The position numbers were made by a program, and so were the translations under genes. From Frigoribacterium faeni (lineage in GTDB: Bacteria; Actinomycetota; Actinomycetes; Actinomycetales; Microbacteriaceae), in assembly GCF_011761235.1 (NCBI RefSeq), contig NZ_JAAOYW010000002.1, positions 248,001 through 312,000 of the forward strand: a DNA stretch of 64,000 nt, in the 5' to 3' direction. Shown piece after piece: positions 33,413 to 42,279 of the stretch (within the stretch, counting starts at the first letter, position 1; each line of letters opens with the position of its first letter). Under the pieces are notes generated by a model. The model did not search any database and was not told the origin of the DNA. It was given only the letters and a program-made list of their open reading frames with translations.

Positions 33413-34276
33413 ATGGCCCGGAAGGCAGGACCCGTGATCGACCGCCCCGCACTCGCCGACTTCCTCCGCCGACGGCGCACGTCGCTGCAGCCCGAGGACG
33501 TCGGCCTCACCCGCGGCGCCCGTCGCCGGACGGCCGGGCTGCGCCGTGAGGAGGTCGCCGCCCTCTGCCACATGTCCGCCGACTACTGGGCCCGCCTCGA
33601 GCGAGGAACGGGCCCGCACCCCTCCGAGCAGATGCTGTCGAGCATCGCCCAGGGCCTGCACCTCACGCTCGACGAGCGCGACCACGTGTTCCGGCTCGCC
33701 GGGCACCGGCCGCCCGTGCGGGGCTCCGACGGCGAGCACGTCGCGCCGGGCCTGCTGCGGGTGCTCGACCGCCTCGTCGACACCCCCGCCGAGATCGTCA
33801 CCGAGCTCGGCGAGACGCTGCGGCAGAGCCCGCTGGGAACGGCCCTGCTGGGCGACGCGTCCCGACGCCGCGGCCCGGCGCGCAGCCTCGGCTACCGCTG
33901 GTTCACCGACGAGGAGGCGCGGGCCGCGTACCCGGAGGACGAGCAGCACCAGCTCTCGCGGCTCTACGCCTCGGGCCTGCGCGAGCTCGTCGCCCTTCGC
34001 GGCCCCGGCTCGCGCGCCGCCGGCCTGGTCGACCTGCTGATCGACGACGAGCGGTTCCGCCGCGTGTGGGAGGCCCACGAGGTGGGCCTGCGACCGCCCG
34101 ACGTGAAGCGGTTCCGGCACCCGGTCGTCGGCGCGCTCGAGCTGTCGTGCCAGACGCTCGTCGACCCCGACCAGTCGCACCGGCTGCTCGTGTACACGGC
34201 CGCGCCGGGCAGCGCGAGCCACGACGCGTTGCAGCTGCTCGCGGTCGTCGGCGGCGGGCAGTTCGCCACGTCGTAG
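33413..34276 (+). CDS. XRE-type regulator with MmyB-like ligand-binding domain
   Basis: 287 residues. The N-terminal HTH ([19 protein letters not shown], then [26 protein letters not shown]) and the C-terminal MmyB-like domain ([37 protein letters not shown]) define the helix-turn-helix MmyB family. These regulators are typically found next to short-chain dehydrogenases, and one follows here. ATG 33413 has a weak ribosome-binding site; an upstream in-frame start at 33389 exists. Likely controls the SDR gene. Confidence 0.92.
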   Translation: MARKAGPVIDRPALADFLRRRRTSLQPEDVGLTRGARRRTAGLRREEVAALCHMSADYWARLERGTGPHPSEQMLSSIAQGLHLTLDERDHVFRLAGHRPPVRGSDGEHVAPGLLRVLDRLVDTPAEIVTELGETLRQSPLGTALLGDASRRRGPARSLGYRWFTDEEARAAYPEDEQHQLSRLYASGLRELVALRGPGSRAAGLVDLLIDDERFRRVWEAHEVGLRPPDVKRFRHPVVGALELSCQTLVDPDQSHRLLVYTAAPGSASHDALQLLAVVGGGQFATS

Positions 34277-34301
34277 GGCAGCGGTGCGGGCCCGGGCCTG
34301 C

Positions 34302-34374
34302 GCGGACAGTGCCCGCGCGCCGGTGCGCTCGGCGCCCGCCTGTCCGCTCGGTGCCCACCCACCTGTGCGGACAG
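34302..34374. repeat. GCGGACAG repeats, forward-reverse-forward
   Basis: GCGGACAG at 34302-34309, its inverse CTGTCCGC at 34340-34347, and GCGGACAG again at 34367-34374, each followed or preceded by GCCCG-like bases; a GCGCCG/CGGCGC stem lies inside the first pair. It is found between the MmyB-like regulator and the SDR gene and could form alternative hairpins or regulator sites. Confidence 0.65.
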
Positions 34375-34487
34375 CGCCCGACGAGGAGCGTCGAGCCGTG
34401 GATCGACAGGCCCTGGATGCGGTCCGCGACCGGTCGCAGCATGGGACCACCACCTCCTCGGGTGGCCCTGACACGAAGGAGCACCCC

Positions 34488-35414
34488 ATGCCTCGCACAT
34501 CCGACGCCGACCTGCCCGACCTGACCGGCCAGCTGGCCGTCGTCACCGGCGCGAGCGACGGCATCGGCCACGTCGTCGCGACCCGGCTCGCCCGGGCCGG
34601 TGCCGAGGTCGTCATGCCCGTCCGGTCGGCCGAGAAGGGCGAGCGCGCGGCGCAGCGCATCCGCGACGCGGTGCCGGGCGCCGTGGTCGGCACGCGGCCG
34701 CTCGACCTGTCGTCGCTGGCCTCGGTCGCGGCCCTGGTCGACGGGCTCGGCGCTGAGGGGCGGCCCGTCCACCTGCTCGTGAACAACGCGGGGGTGATGC
34801 GGCCCGCTCAGCGGCAGGAGACCGTGGACGGCTTCGAGCTGCAGATGGGCACGAACCACCTCGGGCACGCGGCCCTGACGCTGGGGCTGCTGCCGCTCCT
34901 CCGGGCGGGTCGTGCCCGGGTCGTGCACCAGACCAGCGTGGCCGCCCGCCGGGGCCGAATCGACTGGGACGACCTCGACGCCCGCCGGTCGTACGACGTC
35001 ATGGCCGCCTACTCGGCGTCGAAGATCGCGGTGGGGCTGTTCGCCCGCGAGCTCGACCGGCGCAGCCGCGAGGCAGGGTGGGGCGTCAGCAGCACGCTCG
35101 CGCACCCCGGCGTCTCGCCGACCAACCTGTTGGCGGCGCAGCCCGGCATGGGGCGTCCCGGCGTCTCGCCCGAGCGGAGGGTCATCGGGGTGCTGTCCCG
35201 CCTCGGCGTGGTCGGGACCGTCGAGAGCGCGGCCCTGCCCGCCCTCGCCGCCGCCCGGCCCGACACGGCCGGCGACGAGTTCTGGGGCCCGCGCCGCACG
35301 CTCGGCGGCCCGCCCGCGCGGCAGCAGTTCTGGGAGCCGCTGCGGGACACGACGGAGGCGCGGCGCCTGTGGGACGTGTCGGAGCAGCTGACCGGGGTGC
35401 GCGCCGAGGGCTGA
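34488..35414 (+). CDS. Short-chain dehydrogenase/reductase
   Basis: 308 residues. NAD(P)-binding TGASDGIG (TGxxxGIG) at residues ~20-27, NNAGVM, the catalytic serine in VHQTSVAA, and YSASK (YxxxK) give the classical SDR active site. The C-terminal extension (~80 residues) resembles retinol-dehydrogenase-like or WWOX-like SDRs of actinobacteria. ATG 34488 follows AAGGAG. Downstream of, and probably controlled by, the MmyB-like regulator. The substrate is unknown. Confidence 0.92.
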   Translation: MPRTSDADLPDLTGQLAVVTGASDGIGHVVATRLARAGAEVVMPVRSAEKGERAAQRIRDAVPGAVVGTRPLDLSSLASVAALVDGLGAEGRPVHLLVNNAGVMRPAQRQETVDGFELQMGTNHLGHAALTLGLLPLLRAGRARVVHQTSVAARRGRIDWDDLDARRSYDVMAAYSASKIAVGLFARELDRRSREAGWGVSSTLAHPGVSPTNLLAAQPGMGRPGVSPERRVIGVLSRLGVVGTVESAALPALAAARPDTAGDEFWGPRRTLGGPPARQQFWEPLRDTTEARRLWDVSEQLTGVRAEG

Positions 35415-35480
35415 GCCCCGACCGCGGACGGGGCACGGGCCTGGGCCCTGTGGCCGACGCCTGCGGCCTGTGACGGTAGC

Positions 35481-35504
35481 GGTGGCGGTGGCGGTGGCGG
35501 TGGC
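35481..35504. repeat. Tandem hexamer GGTGGC, four copies
   Basis: Four perfect GGTGGC units between the convergent SDR and PAP2 genes; a slippage-prone tract. Confidence 0.8.
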
Positions 35505-35512
35505 GGGGCCGC

Positions 35513-36358
35513 CTACTCGCCGATCTCGTCGTCGTCCTGGGCCGAGAGGTAGAGCCGGTGGCTCGTGATGACGAGCGAGAGCCAGCCGGTGCCGGTGACC
35601 CAGCCGACGGCGACGTCCGTGAACCAGTGGGCGCCGAGCAGCACCCGCGAGAGGCCGACGGTCACCGCGGTGGCCGCGGCGCCGCCGATGACGGCCACCT
35701 GCGGCCCGTTCTTCTCCTGGCGCAGCGCGACGAGGTAGGCGAGGATCCCGATGATCGTGGTCGTGTTCAGCGTGTGCCCCGACGGGAACGACGGCGACTT
35801 CTCGTAGGGCGGGATGGCCTCGTGGCGGGGCGGGCGGTTCCGCGCGATGAGCCTCTTGCCGACGAGCGTCATGACGAGCGACCCCGCGCTGGCCGCGACG
35901 ATCACCGTGACGGGGTTCGCCCGGCGGTCGCGCACGCCGAACGCCACGGCCGCGCCGACCGTGAGCAGCGGCATCGCGACCGGGCCGAAGGCGTGGGCGA
36001 TCGTCGCGGCGGCCCGGTTGACGGCGGGCGAGCGCAGCGACTTGGCCTTCTCGAGCGCCGGGCGGTCGAGGCTCCCGATGCCGTCGCGGCCGGTGACGCC
36101 GTCGTAGATCCACGCGGCGCCCGCCGTCGCGGCGACGACGACGCTGCCCCCGACGGCGAGCGTGGCGACGAGGGCCCGTCGCGCGCCGACGCGCTTGGCG
36201 ACCTCGCGGTGCTGCGACGCGAGCCGCTGCCCCGCGGGCGTGCGCCACTCGGTGAGGTCGCGCCGGCCGATGCGCCGGTCGGCACGGCCGGGCGGGACGG
36301 AGCGACCGGCGCCCCTCCGCGAGCTCGTCACGCCGGCAGGATCAGAGGTGCGGGTCAT
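35513..36358 (-). CDS. PAP2 superfamily membrane phosphatase
   Basis: 281 residues. A basic cytoplasmic head of ~60 residues precedes about five or six membrane helices. The three PAP2 active-site motifs are present: KRLIARNRPP, SFPSGH and SRVLLGAHWFTDV, with the catalytic His in the second and third. Substrates of such enzymes include phosphatidic acid, undecaprenyl pyrophosphate and PGP; none can be singled out. ATG 36358. Head-to-tail with the next membrane-protein gene. Confidence 0.93.
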   Translation of the reverse strand: MTRTSDPAGVTSSRRGAGRSVPPGRADRRIGRRDLTEWRTPAGQRLASQHREVAKRVGARRALVATLAVGGSVVVAATAGAAWIYDGVTGRDGIGSLDRPALEKAKSLRSPAVNRAAATIAHAFGPVAMPLLTVGAAVAFGVRDRRANPVTVIVAASAGSLVMTLVGKRLIARNRPPRHEAIPPYEKSPSFPSGHTLNTTTIIGILAYLVALRQEKNGPQVAVIGGAAATAVTVGLSRVLLGAHWFTDVAVGWVTGTGWLSLVITSHRLYLSAQDDDEIGE

Positions 36359-36389
36359 GCGACCAGTCTGGCCCTCGGCTGCGTGCCGT

Positions 36390-37364
36390 TCACAGCGGGA
36401 CGCCCTCGTCGCCCCGATCCTGCTGCGCCCAGTCGTCGTACCCGACGACGCCGCGGAAGTCCGGGGCACCGTCCGTCCCCGCCGGCAGCAGGGTGCCGTC
36501 CTCGTACCGGGGCCACTGCAGCGTCCGCTGCCCCGGACGTGCGTACGCCTCTGCGGGCGGCCGGAACCCCGCCGAGGAGGCGCCCGTCCCGTTGACGGGA
36601 CCGGGCACGCCCGTCGTCCACCCGCCTCCTCGCTGTGCCGTCCACGACGCCGTCGGTGGGACGGGGCCCGCCCCGGTCGGCTGAACCGCGCCCGGCCCGG
36701 TCACCGGCGGCGGCGCGCCCGCCCCCGACCCGGCGCGCGGCGTCGACCCGGCGAAGAGCTGGTACCCGAGCGGCACGAGCACGGTGCCCAGGGCGTCGAG
36801 CACCGCGACGACGCCGACCGCGCGCCAGTACGACTCGTCGACGTCGGACCACGAGAACAGCACCGGCAGGGTGAGCAGGACGGCCAGCGTGCCGACGAGC
36901 ACGAGCGTCACCGTCGTGACGACCGACATGACGCGGTACTGCAGGCGGGCCCCGATGATGAGTACGAGGTGCACGTGCAGAAGTGCGATCCGTGCGATGA
37001 CGGCGAGGAGCACCCACCCGAGGAACCCGTCGAAGGGCGACCACTCCGCGTAGCCGTACGAGTCGTACGACACCGGCGGCGGGGCCCAGATCTTGAGCAT
37101 GCCCGCGACGAACAGGTAGACGGACACGGCGAAGCTCACCAGGGCGAAGACCGAGCTGCGTCGGGACGACACGTCGGCGTCGTACCAGGAGAAGAGCGCG
37201 AAGGCGGTGAAGAGCACGGCGGTGCCGATGAGGCGCCACGAGGTCTCGCCGAACTGCGCCGTGGCGATCGACACGATCGCGACGACGGCGGCCACCACGA
37301 GCGAGACGATCACCACCCGGAGCATGATCGGCCTGACGCGGCCGAACGGGAACGTGGTCGGCAT
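36390..37364 (-). CDS. Hypothetical membrane protein with Pro/Gly-rich C-terminus
   Basis: 324 residues. Six hydrophobic segments fill residues ~15-205 (LRVVIVSLVVAAVVAIVSIA; SVFALVSFAVSVYLFVAGML; GWVLLAVIARIALLHVHLVLII and others). The C-terminal ~115 residues are soluble, rich in Pro, Gly and Thr, and end PDFRGVVGYDDWAQQDRGDEGVPL. I do not recognise the family. ATG 37364 lies 31 bp from the PAP2 gene, so the two probably share a transcript. Confidence 0.75.
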   Translation of the reverse strand: MPTTFPFGRVRPIMLRVVIVSLVVAAVVAIVSIATAQFGETSWRLIGTAVLFTAFALFSWYDADVSSRRSSVFALVSFAVSVYLFVAGMLKIWAPPPVSYDSYGYAEWSPFDGFLGWVLLAVIARIALLHVHLVLIIGARLQYRVMSVVTTVTLVLVGTLAVLLTLPVLFSWSDVDESYWRAVGVVAVLDALGTVLVPLGYQLFAGSTPRAGSGAGAPPPVTGPGAVQPTGAGPVPPTASWTAQRGGGWTTGVPGPVNGTGASSAGFRPPAEAYARPGQRTLQWPRYEDGTLLPAGTDGAPDFRGVVGYDDWAQQDRGDEGVPL

Positions 37365-37531
37365 GGGCGGGTCTCCTCGAGATCGGGGCCGGTGGTCACC
37401 TCGACACTGGCACGCGCCTCCGCTCCGCCACAGTCCCCCGAGCGGGACCTGGGGACTACGGGCCCCGAGTTCAGCCCTGGGGAGGGGCCTTCGCGATCGC
37501 CGGCGTCTCCGAGGTACGGCATCATGGCCGC

Positions 37532-37915
37532 ATGACCGCTCTCACCGGGATCGACGTCGCCACCGAGCTGCGCCAGGTCACCGCCCACTGGACGCCTCGG
37601 GTCGTCGGCCGCGTCAACGACCAGTACGTCAAGGTCGCGAAGCTGCTCGGCGAGCTCGTCTGGCACGCCCACGACGCCGAGGACGAGATGTTCCTCGTGG
37701 TGTCGGGCCGGCTCCGGATCCAGCTGCCCGACGACCAGGAGGTCGTGCTGACCCCGGGTCAGTTCCACGTCGTCCCGCGGGGCGTGCAGCACAACCCGGT
37801 CGCCGACGAGGAGGTGGAGATCGTCCTGATCGAGACGGTCACCACCGCGCACACGGGCGACGTCGTCGTCGAGGGCACCGTGCCCGTCGAGCGCCAGGTC
37901 GGCACCTTCCGCTGA
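37532..37915 (+). CDS. Cupin-domain protein
   Basis: 127 residues. One cupin beta-barrel: metal-ligand motif 1 in LVWHAHDAEDEMFLVVSGRLRI (HxH...E...G) and motif 2 in GQFHVVPRGVQHNPVADEEVEIVLIE (His). Such single-domain cupins act as isomerases or as sensors; no further assignment is possible. ATG 37532. The 167-bp gap before it contains a small AGTCCCC/GGGGACT hairpin near 37433-37457. Confidence 0.88.
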   Translation: MTALTGIDVATELRQVTAHWTPRVVGRVNDQYVKVAKLLGELVWHAHDAEDEMFLVVSGRLRIQLPDDQEVVLTPGQFHVVPRGVQHNPVADEEVEIVLIETVTTAHTGDVVVEGTVPVERQVGTFR

Positions 37916-37987
37916 CCCGGACGCCGCGCTGACCTCGACGTCGCGGCCGGCATCGGCGCGCGACCCCATCGACCAGGAGCCCCCGCC

Positions 37988-38527
37988 GTGCCTGCGCCCC
38001 GCCCCGACCACTCGTCCCCGTCGGCCGTCCCGCCCCGCGGCGAGCGCCAGGCGAGCCTCGATCACGAGCGCCTGACCGGCGTCGCCCCGCCCCAGCGGAA
38101 GAGGGAGCAGCTCACGCCGCGTCAGCGGACCGCCCGACGCGTCGTGTCCGTGGTCACGCTCGTCGTCCTGGTCGGCAGCGGGGTCCTCTTCGGCCTGGTC
38201 CCGTTCGCGTCGAGCGTGCACGACAGCACGCACCGGACCACCCTCACGTGCGACGTCCAGAGCGCCCGGGGGTCCGAGCGCTCCGGCCACCGGCCCCGGC
38301 GCGGCGCGAGCTCGTGGGACCGGGCGGTCGTCGTCGAGACCCGCGACTGCGGCCAGCTCGTGCTGCGCGGCGTGGACTCCGACGACTACCTCGACGTGGC
38401 CGCCGACATCGACGCACGCCCCGGCGAGTACCGCATCGAGGTGGGCGAGAGCGAATGGGCACTGAGGGGCCTCTGGCGCTTCTTCAGGAGCTCCCCCGGG
38501 ATCGCGTCCTACGAACGCGTGGAGTGA
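37988..38527 (+). CDS. Hypothetical single-pass membrane protein
   Basis: 179 residues. A ~55-residue Pro/Arg-rich cytoplasmic head (ending KREQLTPRQRTARRV), one membrane helix (VVSVVTLVVLVGSGVLFGLVPF) and a ~100-residue outer domain with two cysteines (LTCDVQSARG and ETRDCGQLVLRG) that may form a disulfide. GTG 37988 follows AGGAG. No family recognised. Confidence 0.72.
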   Translation: MPAPRPDHSSPSAVPPRGERQASLDHERLTGVAPPQRKREQLTPRQRTARRVVSVVTLVVLVGSGVLFGLVPFASSVHDSTHRTTLTCDVQSARGSERSGHRPRRGASSWDRAVVVETRDCGQLVLRGVDSDDYLDVAADIDARPGEYRIEVGESEWALRGLWRFFRSSPGIASYERVE

Positions 38528-38651
38528 CCTCGCCGCCGCCCTGCTGGCGGGTCGTCACGACGACGTGAGTCCCTGCGGATGTGGACGGCGCTCCAGGCGG
38601 CATGGGCGCGCCCGGCTCGGAGCCGTGACGATCCCCTCCTAGGATCACTCA

Positions 38652-38918
38652 GTGCACACCGGATACCGCGACTTCCTGCTGGCCCTGTGGATCTTCCTGC
38701 TCGTCGCCGCGCTCGTCTCGTTCGGGCTCGGCATCTATCTGCTCTCGCAGGCGAGCACGGGCCCCGACGGCTTCCCGACCGGATCGCAGCTCACGACGGC
38801 CAGCATCGCAGGCTCGGTGGGCATCCTCGCGCTGTCCGGCTGGTTCTCGACGCTCCTCGCGTGGATCACCGTCAAGGCGCTGTGGGGAACACCGAACCCT
38901 GGGGGCGTCAGCCGCTGA
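38652..38918 (+). CDS. Small two-helix membrane protein
   Basis: 88 residues. Two hydrophobic helices (FLLALWIFLLVAALVSFGLGIYLL and SIAGSVGILALSGWFSTLLAWI) with a short polar loop. GTG start at 38652. Function unknown, no domain recognised. Confidence 0.7.
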   Translation: MHTGYRDFLLALWIFLLVAALVSFGLGIYLLSQASTGPDGFPTGSQLTTASIAGSVGILALSGWFSTLLAWITVKALWGTPNPGGVSR

Positions 38919-38932
38919 GGGCGGGTGGTCGG

Positions 38933-39250
38933 TCAGCCGTCCGAGTCTCGAGACTGCTCGCGGGCGATCCTGTTCGACTCCCTGACTCGGGACATGAGCG
39001 CGTGCTCCTCGGCCCGGAGCCTCATGAGGCGCAGGAAGTCGTCCAGCGCGTCGGACAGGTCCTCGTACGTGCGGATGCTGGTCGTCACGACGCTCGCGCG
39101 CTCGCTCGTGGAGAAGGACGTCCAGACACCGTCGCGGCATGTGAGGACGAGGGCGTTCATCTCGTTGCCGTGGTCGTCACCGATCACGTACCTGAACCGG
39201 TCGAGCCCCTCTGCCTCGATGGTGGCCACGGTGGCTTCGACTGTCGTCAT
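38933..39250 (-). CDS. Small soluble hypothetical protein
   Basis: 105 residues. Alpha-beta pattern (MTTVEATVATIEAEGLDRFRYVIGDDHGNEMNALVLTCRDGVWTSF as separate strands) with a charged C-terminal helix (LDDFLRLMRLRAEEHALMSRVRESNRIAREQSRDSDG). The internal wording resembles immunity-type or Imm-like orphan proteins only weakly; no family assigned. ATG 39250 is clear. Confidence 0.7.
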   Translation of the reverse strand: MTTVEATVATIEAEGLDRFRYVIGDDHGNEMNALVLTCRDGVWTSFSTSERASVVTTSIRTYEDLSDALDDFLRLMRLRAEEHALMSRVRESNRIAREQSRDSDG

Positions 39251-39347
39251 GTCGCCCACGATACGGTCGACGTGACCCGTCGTGCGGGGCGCAGCTGGGC
39301 AGCAGGCTCGCCCACCTACGCTGCTGTCACCAATCGAAAGGCCTCTC

Positions 39348-39524
39348 ATGGTGTTCGCGATCGTCCTCCTCGTCCTGGGTCTCGTCGGCGTCGTCGGCGG
39401 CGCGCTCATCATCCGGCGGCGTGAAGGCGGCAGCGCGCTGCCGGGCATCGTGATCGTCGTGCTGGGTGCGGTGGCGGCTGCTCTCGGCATCGCGCTCGTA
39501 ACGTTCCCCGGGGTCCCCGCCTGA
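39348..39524 (+). CDS. Small two-helix membrane protein
   Basis: 58 residues: IVLLVLGLVGVVGGALII, a basic loop RRREGGSALPG, then IVIVVLGAVAAALGIALVTF. ATG 39348 follows GAAAGG at good spacing; a longer in-frame extension to 39282 lacks a site. A common type of tiny membrane protein with no assigned role. Confidence 0.7.
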   Translation: MVFAIVLLVLGLVGVVGGALIIRRREGGSALPGIVIVVLGAVAAALGIALVTFPGVPA

Positions 39525-39935
39525 CGCCTCGCCCGCCAGCGCCGAGCCGCGATGGGCGAGGTCCGTGCCGCTGCCGGCATCAGGTCGACGTGGTGCCCCT
39601 GGACGGGCGCGCGAAGCGCGGGGCCACCGGGGTTCGAGGCCCGGAAGGGGCCGACGAGCGCCAGCGAGGAGTGCCCCTGGAGGGACTCGAACCCCCAACC
39701 CTTTCCTTGGGATCACCGAGACGATCTCCCTTGTTCATAAGCCACGGGCCGCAGAACCGCCGCCTCGGGCCGCTACAGCAAGACAGGCACTTGCTCGTTT
39801 CGACCCGTAGTGTCCCGTCGGGTCCCACGGATGGCGTGGGGTGAACGCGGGGCCATCGCCCGTTCTGCACCTGCACCGCGATCACCACAGCAGAACTCGA
39901 GGACGGACACCTAGGGAGAACGCCTTCAGGCCTTG
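39525..39935. other. Gene-free stretch holding the left island boundary
   Basis: The left part (39525-39592) shows nothing recognisable. It is followed by one 78-bp unit (39593-39670), the 37-bp tRNA-Arg 3'-end copy (39672-39708), and then about 225 bp of lower-GC DNA in which I see no gene, promoter or integrase remnant. Confidence 0.6.
39593..39708. other. Left attachment-site-like repeat: 78-bp unit plus 37 bp of tRNA-Arg 3' end
   Basis: 39672-39708 is identical over 37 bp to 45223-45259, the 3' half of tRNA-Arg(CCT), ending one base before the anticodon. The unit before it (39593-39670) matches two tandem units at 45066-45221 almost perfectly. This is the layout left when an element inserts into a tRNA 3' end. 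Confidence 0.85.
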
Positions 39936-40907
39936 TCATCCGCGGGAATCAGGCATGAACCCCTCGCCACGGAGCCGCGCTGAAGTGCTGGGGCGTTGGC
40001 CGCCAGCTTCAGTCCAGTGGACGGGCGGGCGCCCGGGACGTCTGATGGGCTGTACGTCACGAGCCTGACGCCTAGCGTCCGATTCCTGCTTGAAGGAGTC
40101 CGACGCCGCATCCCAGTCCCGGGACTCGCCGGTGCAGTCGTACTCGTACAAGGCGATCTCGGCACGCACGAACGTCTCGAGCATCCGCAGGCGGTCACTG
40201 AACCGCCTTGCTCGATAGAAGTCCGACTGAGCCCAGTCTCCGATCTCGGGGTCGATGCCCATTCGAGGGTTCGCGCGAGGAACAGCCCCAGGATGCTCCG
40301 TTGTCAGCCTGAAGAGATCGCACTGACCGGCGGAGAACAACCGTTCACCCCACTCGAGCCGGACTTCCGATCCCCCACTGAGTTCGACGACGGGCTCCGC
40401 TACCGCAACGTATGCGGTGGCAACAGTCATGCGGCGGTGCCGGTCGATACGTGCCAGTTTGTTGATCCAACCAAGGAAGTTTGCGTCCGGATTCTCGGAC
40501 ATGAACGGTTGCATCGTCAGGAGCATCTCGCGGTGGTGCTCGGCGAGCGGACGAAGCCGGGTCAGATTGCGGTCCCAAGAGGCACGCGACTCGAAAATCG
40601 GGTACTGCAGGCGATCCTCACCTGGCGGGGGTTCCTGACGGGAAACGTGCACTGCTGTGGCCCAGATGACCGAATCGAGAGCGCTTCGAAGGTCGAACAA
40701 CCACTCACCGAACACGATCGACATTTCCGGCGGGACAGGTCGGTCCTGTGTGATCGTCATTGTCCACTGCTCGTTCCCGGTCTGATGTAGATCGAAGTCG
40801 AACGGATGGCCATCGAGGTAGGTGTTCCAGATCTCCGAGAGCTCCTTGGCGTGGACACGAGCTCGCGCGGCCTTCAGGTGGGCAGTGTCGAACTCGGCTG
40901 CGGGCAT
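39936..40907 (-). CDS. Hypothetical protein of the island, lower GC
   Basis: 323 residues, soluble, no signal or membrane helix. Trp- and Arg-rich with alpha-helical blocks (HLKAARARVHAKELSEIWNTYLDGH; EMSIVFGEWLFDLRSALDSVIWATAVH; LAEHHREMLLTMQPFMSE). Its plan resembles hypothetical proteins sometimes found in phage-related or abortive-infection contexts, but I cannot name a family. GC is clearly lower than in all neighbours, supporting recent acquisition. ATG 40907; about 200 bp of AT-richer DNA precede it. Confidence 0.75.
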   Translation of the reverse strand: MPAAEFDTAHLKAARARVHAKELSEIWNTYLDGHPFDFDLHQTGNEQWTMTITQDRPVPPEMSIVFGEWLFDLRSALDSVIWATAVHVSRQEPPPGEDRLQYPIFESRASWDRNLTRLRPLAEHHREMLLTMQPFMSENPDANFLGWINKLARIDRHRRMTVATAYVAVAEPVVELSGGSEVRLEWGERLFSAGQCDLFRLTTEHPGAVPRANPRMGIDPEIGDWAQSDFYRARRFSDRLRMLETFVRAEIALYEYDCTGESRDWDAASDSFKQESDARRQARDVQPIRRPGRPPVHWTEAGGQRPSTSARLRGEGFMPDSRG

Positions 40908-41036
40908 GACATGACGGTAGTTGCTTGCCGACGAGCTAACTGGCTAGTCAGAATGAATAGATTTTGACTCAGTCGCTCTTGCGACGAGCCGGCCCCTCCT
41001 GCGTCGTCGATCACCGGACTCTTGCTCGTACAGCAC

Positions 41037-41094
41037 GAGGGCGCAACTCGAGACAATCTTCCGAGTTGCACCCCCTGGCAGGTGCAGCGCCCTC
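41037..41094 (-). terminator. Nested hairpin after the reductase gene
   Basis: Outer arms GAGGGCGC (41037-41044) and GCGCCCTC (41087-41094) enclose GCAACTCG (41043-41050)/CGAGTTGC (41062-41069). It directly follows the stop of the NAD(P)-binding reductase gene on the minus strand. Confidence 0.55.
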
Positions 41095-41109
41095 GCCCGA
41101 CCAGCGGTG

Positions 41110-41679
41110 TCAGCGGACGATGCCGAAGCCGCCGGTCCAGTTGATCTTCTCGGCGGCGGCGAGCGTCAGCTGCAGGAAGCCGACCGCCTCGAGCTCGTGG
41201 GCACGCTTCAGCGAGCCGGCGTCGATCGCGTGCACGCCGCCGGCGGTGATGAGCCCGGCCAGGGTCTGCTTGGCGGCCTCGTCGTCGCCGGCGATGAGGA
41301 CGGTCGTGTCGAGGTCGCCGACCTTCTTCGTCGCGAGCGTCGCGGCGAAGGTCGTGTTGAAGGCCTTCAGCACCGACGACGAGGGGAGCTTCGCGGCGAG
41401 CTCGGCGGTGGCCGAGCTGCCGTCGGCGACGACGAGCGAGTCGAAGGTGGAGAAGTCGAGGGGGTTGGTGATGTCGACGACGATCTTGCCGGCGAGCTGG
41501 TCGCCGTGGCTGGCGACGATGGCGTCGAGGGCCGGGTACGGGACGGCGAGGACGACGACGTCGCCGGTGACGGTGCCGCCGTCGGTGCCGATGTGCTCGA
41601 CGGAGGCGCCGTTGGCTGCGAGGACGCTCGCGATGGCCGAGCCCATGTTGCCGGAACCGAAGATGGTGACGTTGGTCAT
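41110..41679 (-). CDS. F420-dependent NADP reductase-like Rossmann protein
   Basis: 189 residues. The N-terminal dinucleotide motif is MTNVTIFGSGNMGSAIAS (GxGxxG), followed by VVVLAVPYPALDAIVASHGDQLAGKIVVDITNPLD and VLKAFNTTFAATL, the pattern of NpdG-like NAD(P)-binding proteins and oxidoreductase coenzyme F420-dependent families. Without F420 genes nearby, the true cofactor partner is unknown. Start ATG 41679. It is divergent from a MarR gene and separated by a long inverted repeat, so likely its target. Confidence 0.87.
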   Translation of the reverse strand: MTNVTIFGSGNMGSAIASVLAANGASVEHIGTDGGTVTGDVVVLAVPYPALDAIVASHGDQLAGKIVVDITNPLDFSTFDSLVVADGSSATAELAAKLPSSSVLKAFNTTFAATLATKKVGDLDTTVLIAGDDEAAKQTLAGLITAGGVHAIDAGSLKRAHELEAVGFLQLTLAAAEKINWTGGFGIVR

Positions 41680-41728
41680 GCGGATTCTCCTTCTGCTGGG
41701 TCTCGTCGACGAGGCCGGGACCAATGGT

Positions 41729-41769
41729 TGCTTCTACAACTAACGTAGACGGCAATAGTTGTAGATGCA
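41729..41769. promoter_or_regulatory. Long inverted repeat operator between reductase and MarR genes
   Basis: TGCTTCTACAACTA (41729-41742) and TAGTTGTAGATGCA (41756-41769) are 14-bp arms with one mismatch, 13 bp apart. It lies in the divergent intergenic region, which is AT-richer than its surroundings. Probable MarR binding site controlling both genes. Confidence 0.75.
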
Positions 41770-41790
41770 AGTCATTGGTACGATGGACCC

Positions 41791-42273
41791 ATGACCGAGA
41801 CGAGGTGGCTGTCCGAGACCGAGCGCGCAGCCTGGGTGCGGTTCACAGCCGTGCTCGAGCTGTTGCCGTCCGCGCTCGACGTGCAGCTGACGACGGACGA
41901 GGGCCTGACCCACTTCGACTACTTCACCCTCGCGATGCTCTCCGAGGCGCCGGGGCGCGTCCTCCGCACGAGCGCCCTCGCGGCTCGGGCCAACGCCACG
42001 CTTCCTCGACTGTCGAAGGTGGTCACCCGCCTCGAGAACGCAGGGCTGGTCGAGCGGGCACCGTGCCCCGAGGACCGACGCGCGACGAACGTCACCCTCA
42101 CGGACGCCGGGTGGAAGAAGGTCGTCGCGGCAGCCCCGGGTCATGTCGGCGCGGTCCGGCATCTCGTGATCGACGCGTTGACCGCAGAGCAGGTAGAACA
42201 GCTCGGCGCGATCTCGGCAGCACTCCTCGGCCGCCTCGACCCCGACGGTCGCATGCTCGCCAGCGAGGCCTGA
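41791..42273 (+). CDS. MarR family transcriptional regulator (1)
   Basis: 160 residues. The winged-helix core reads DYFTLAMLSEAPGRVLRTSALAARANATLPRLSKVVTRLENAGLVERAPCPEDRRATNVTLTDAGWKKVV, including the conserved DxR wing (EDRR). One cysteine (in PCPEDRR) lies near the wing and could serve redox sensing. ATG 41791. Divergent from the NAD(P)-binding reductase with a strong inverted repeat between them. Confidence 0.92.
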   Translation: MTETRWLSETERAAWVRFTAVLELLPSALDVQLTTDEGLTHFDYFTLAMLSEAPGRVLRTSALAARANATLPRLSKVVTRLENAGLVERAPCPEDRRATNVTLTDAGWKKVVAAAPGHVGAVRHLVIDALTAEQVEQLGAISAALLGRLDPDGRMLASEA

Positions 42274-42279
42274 CGACGG

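Noticed and set aside
39593-39670. The 78-bp unit as a tRNA gene
   Set aside because: It shares only the first bases with the tRNA 3' end; no acceptor or anticodon stem can be built from the rest.
39672-39744. A second intact tRNA-Arg at the left island border
   Set aside because: Identity stops one base before the anticodon and no 5' half follows; it is an attachment-site copy.
41110-41679. Calling the reductase a true F420:NADP oxidoreductase
   Set aside because: Only the general Rossmann family resemblance is visible, and no F420-linked gene is nearby.
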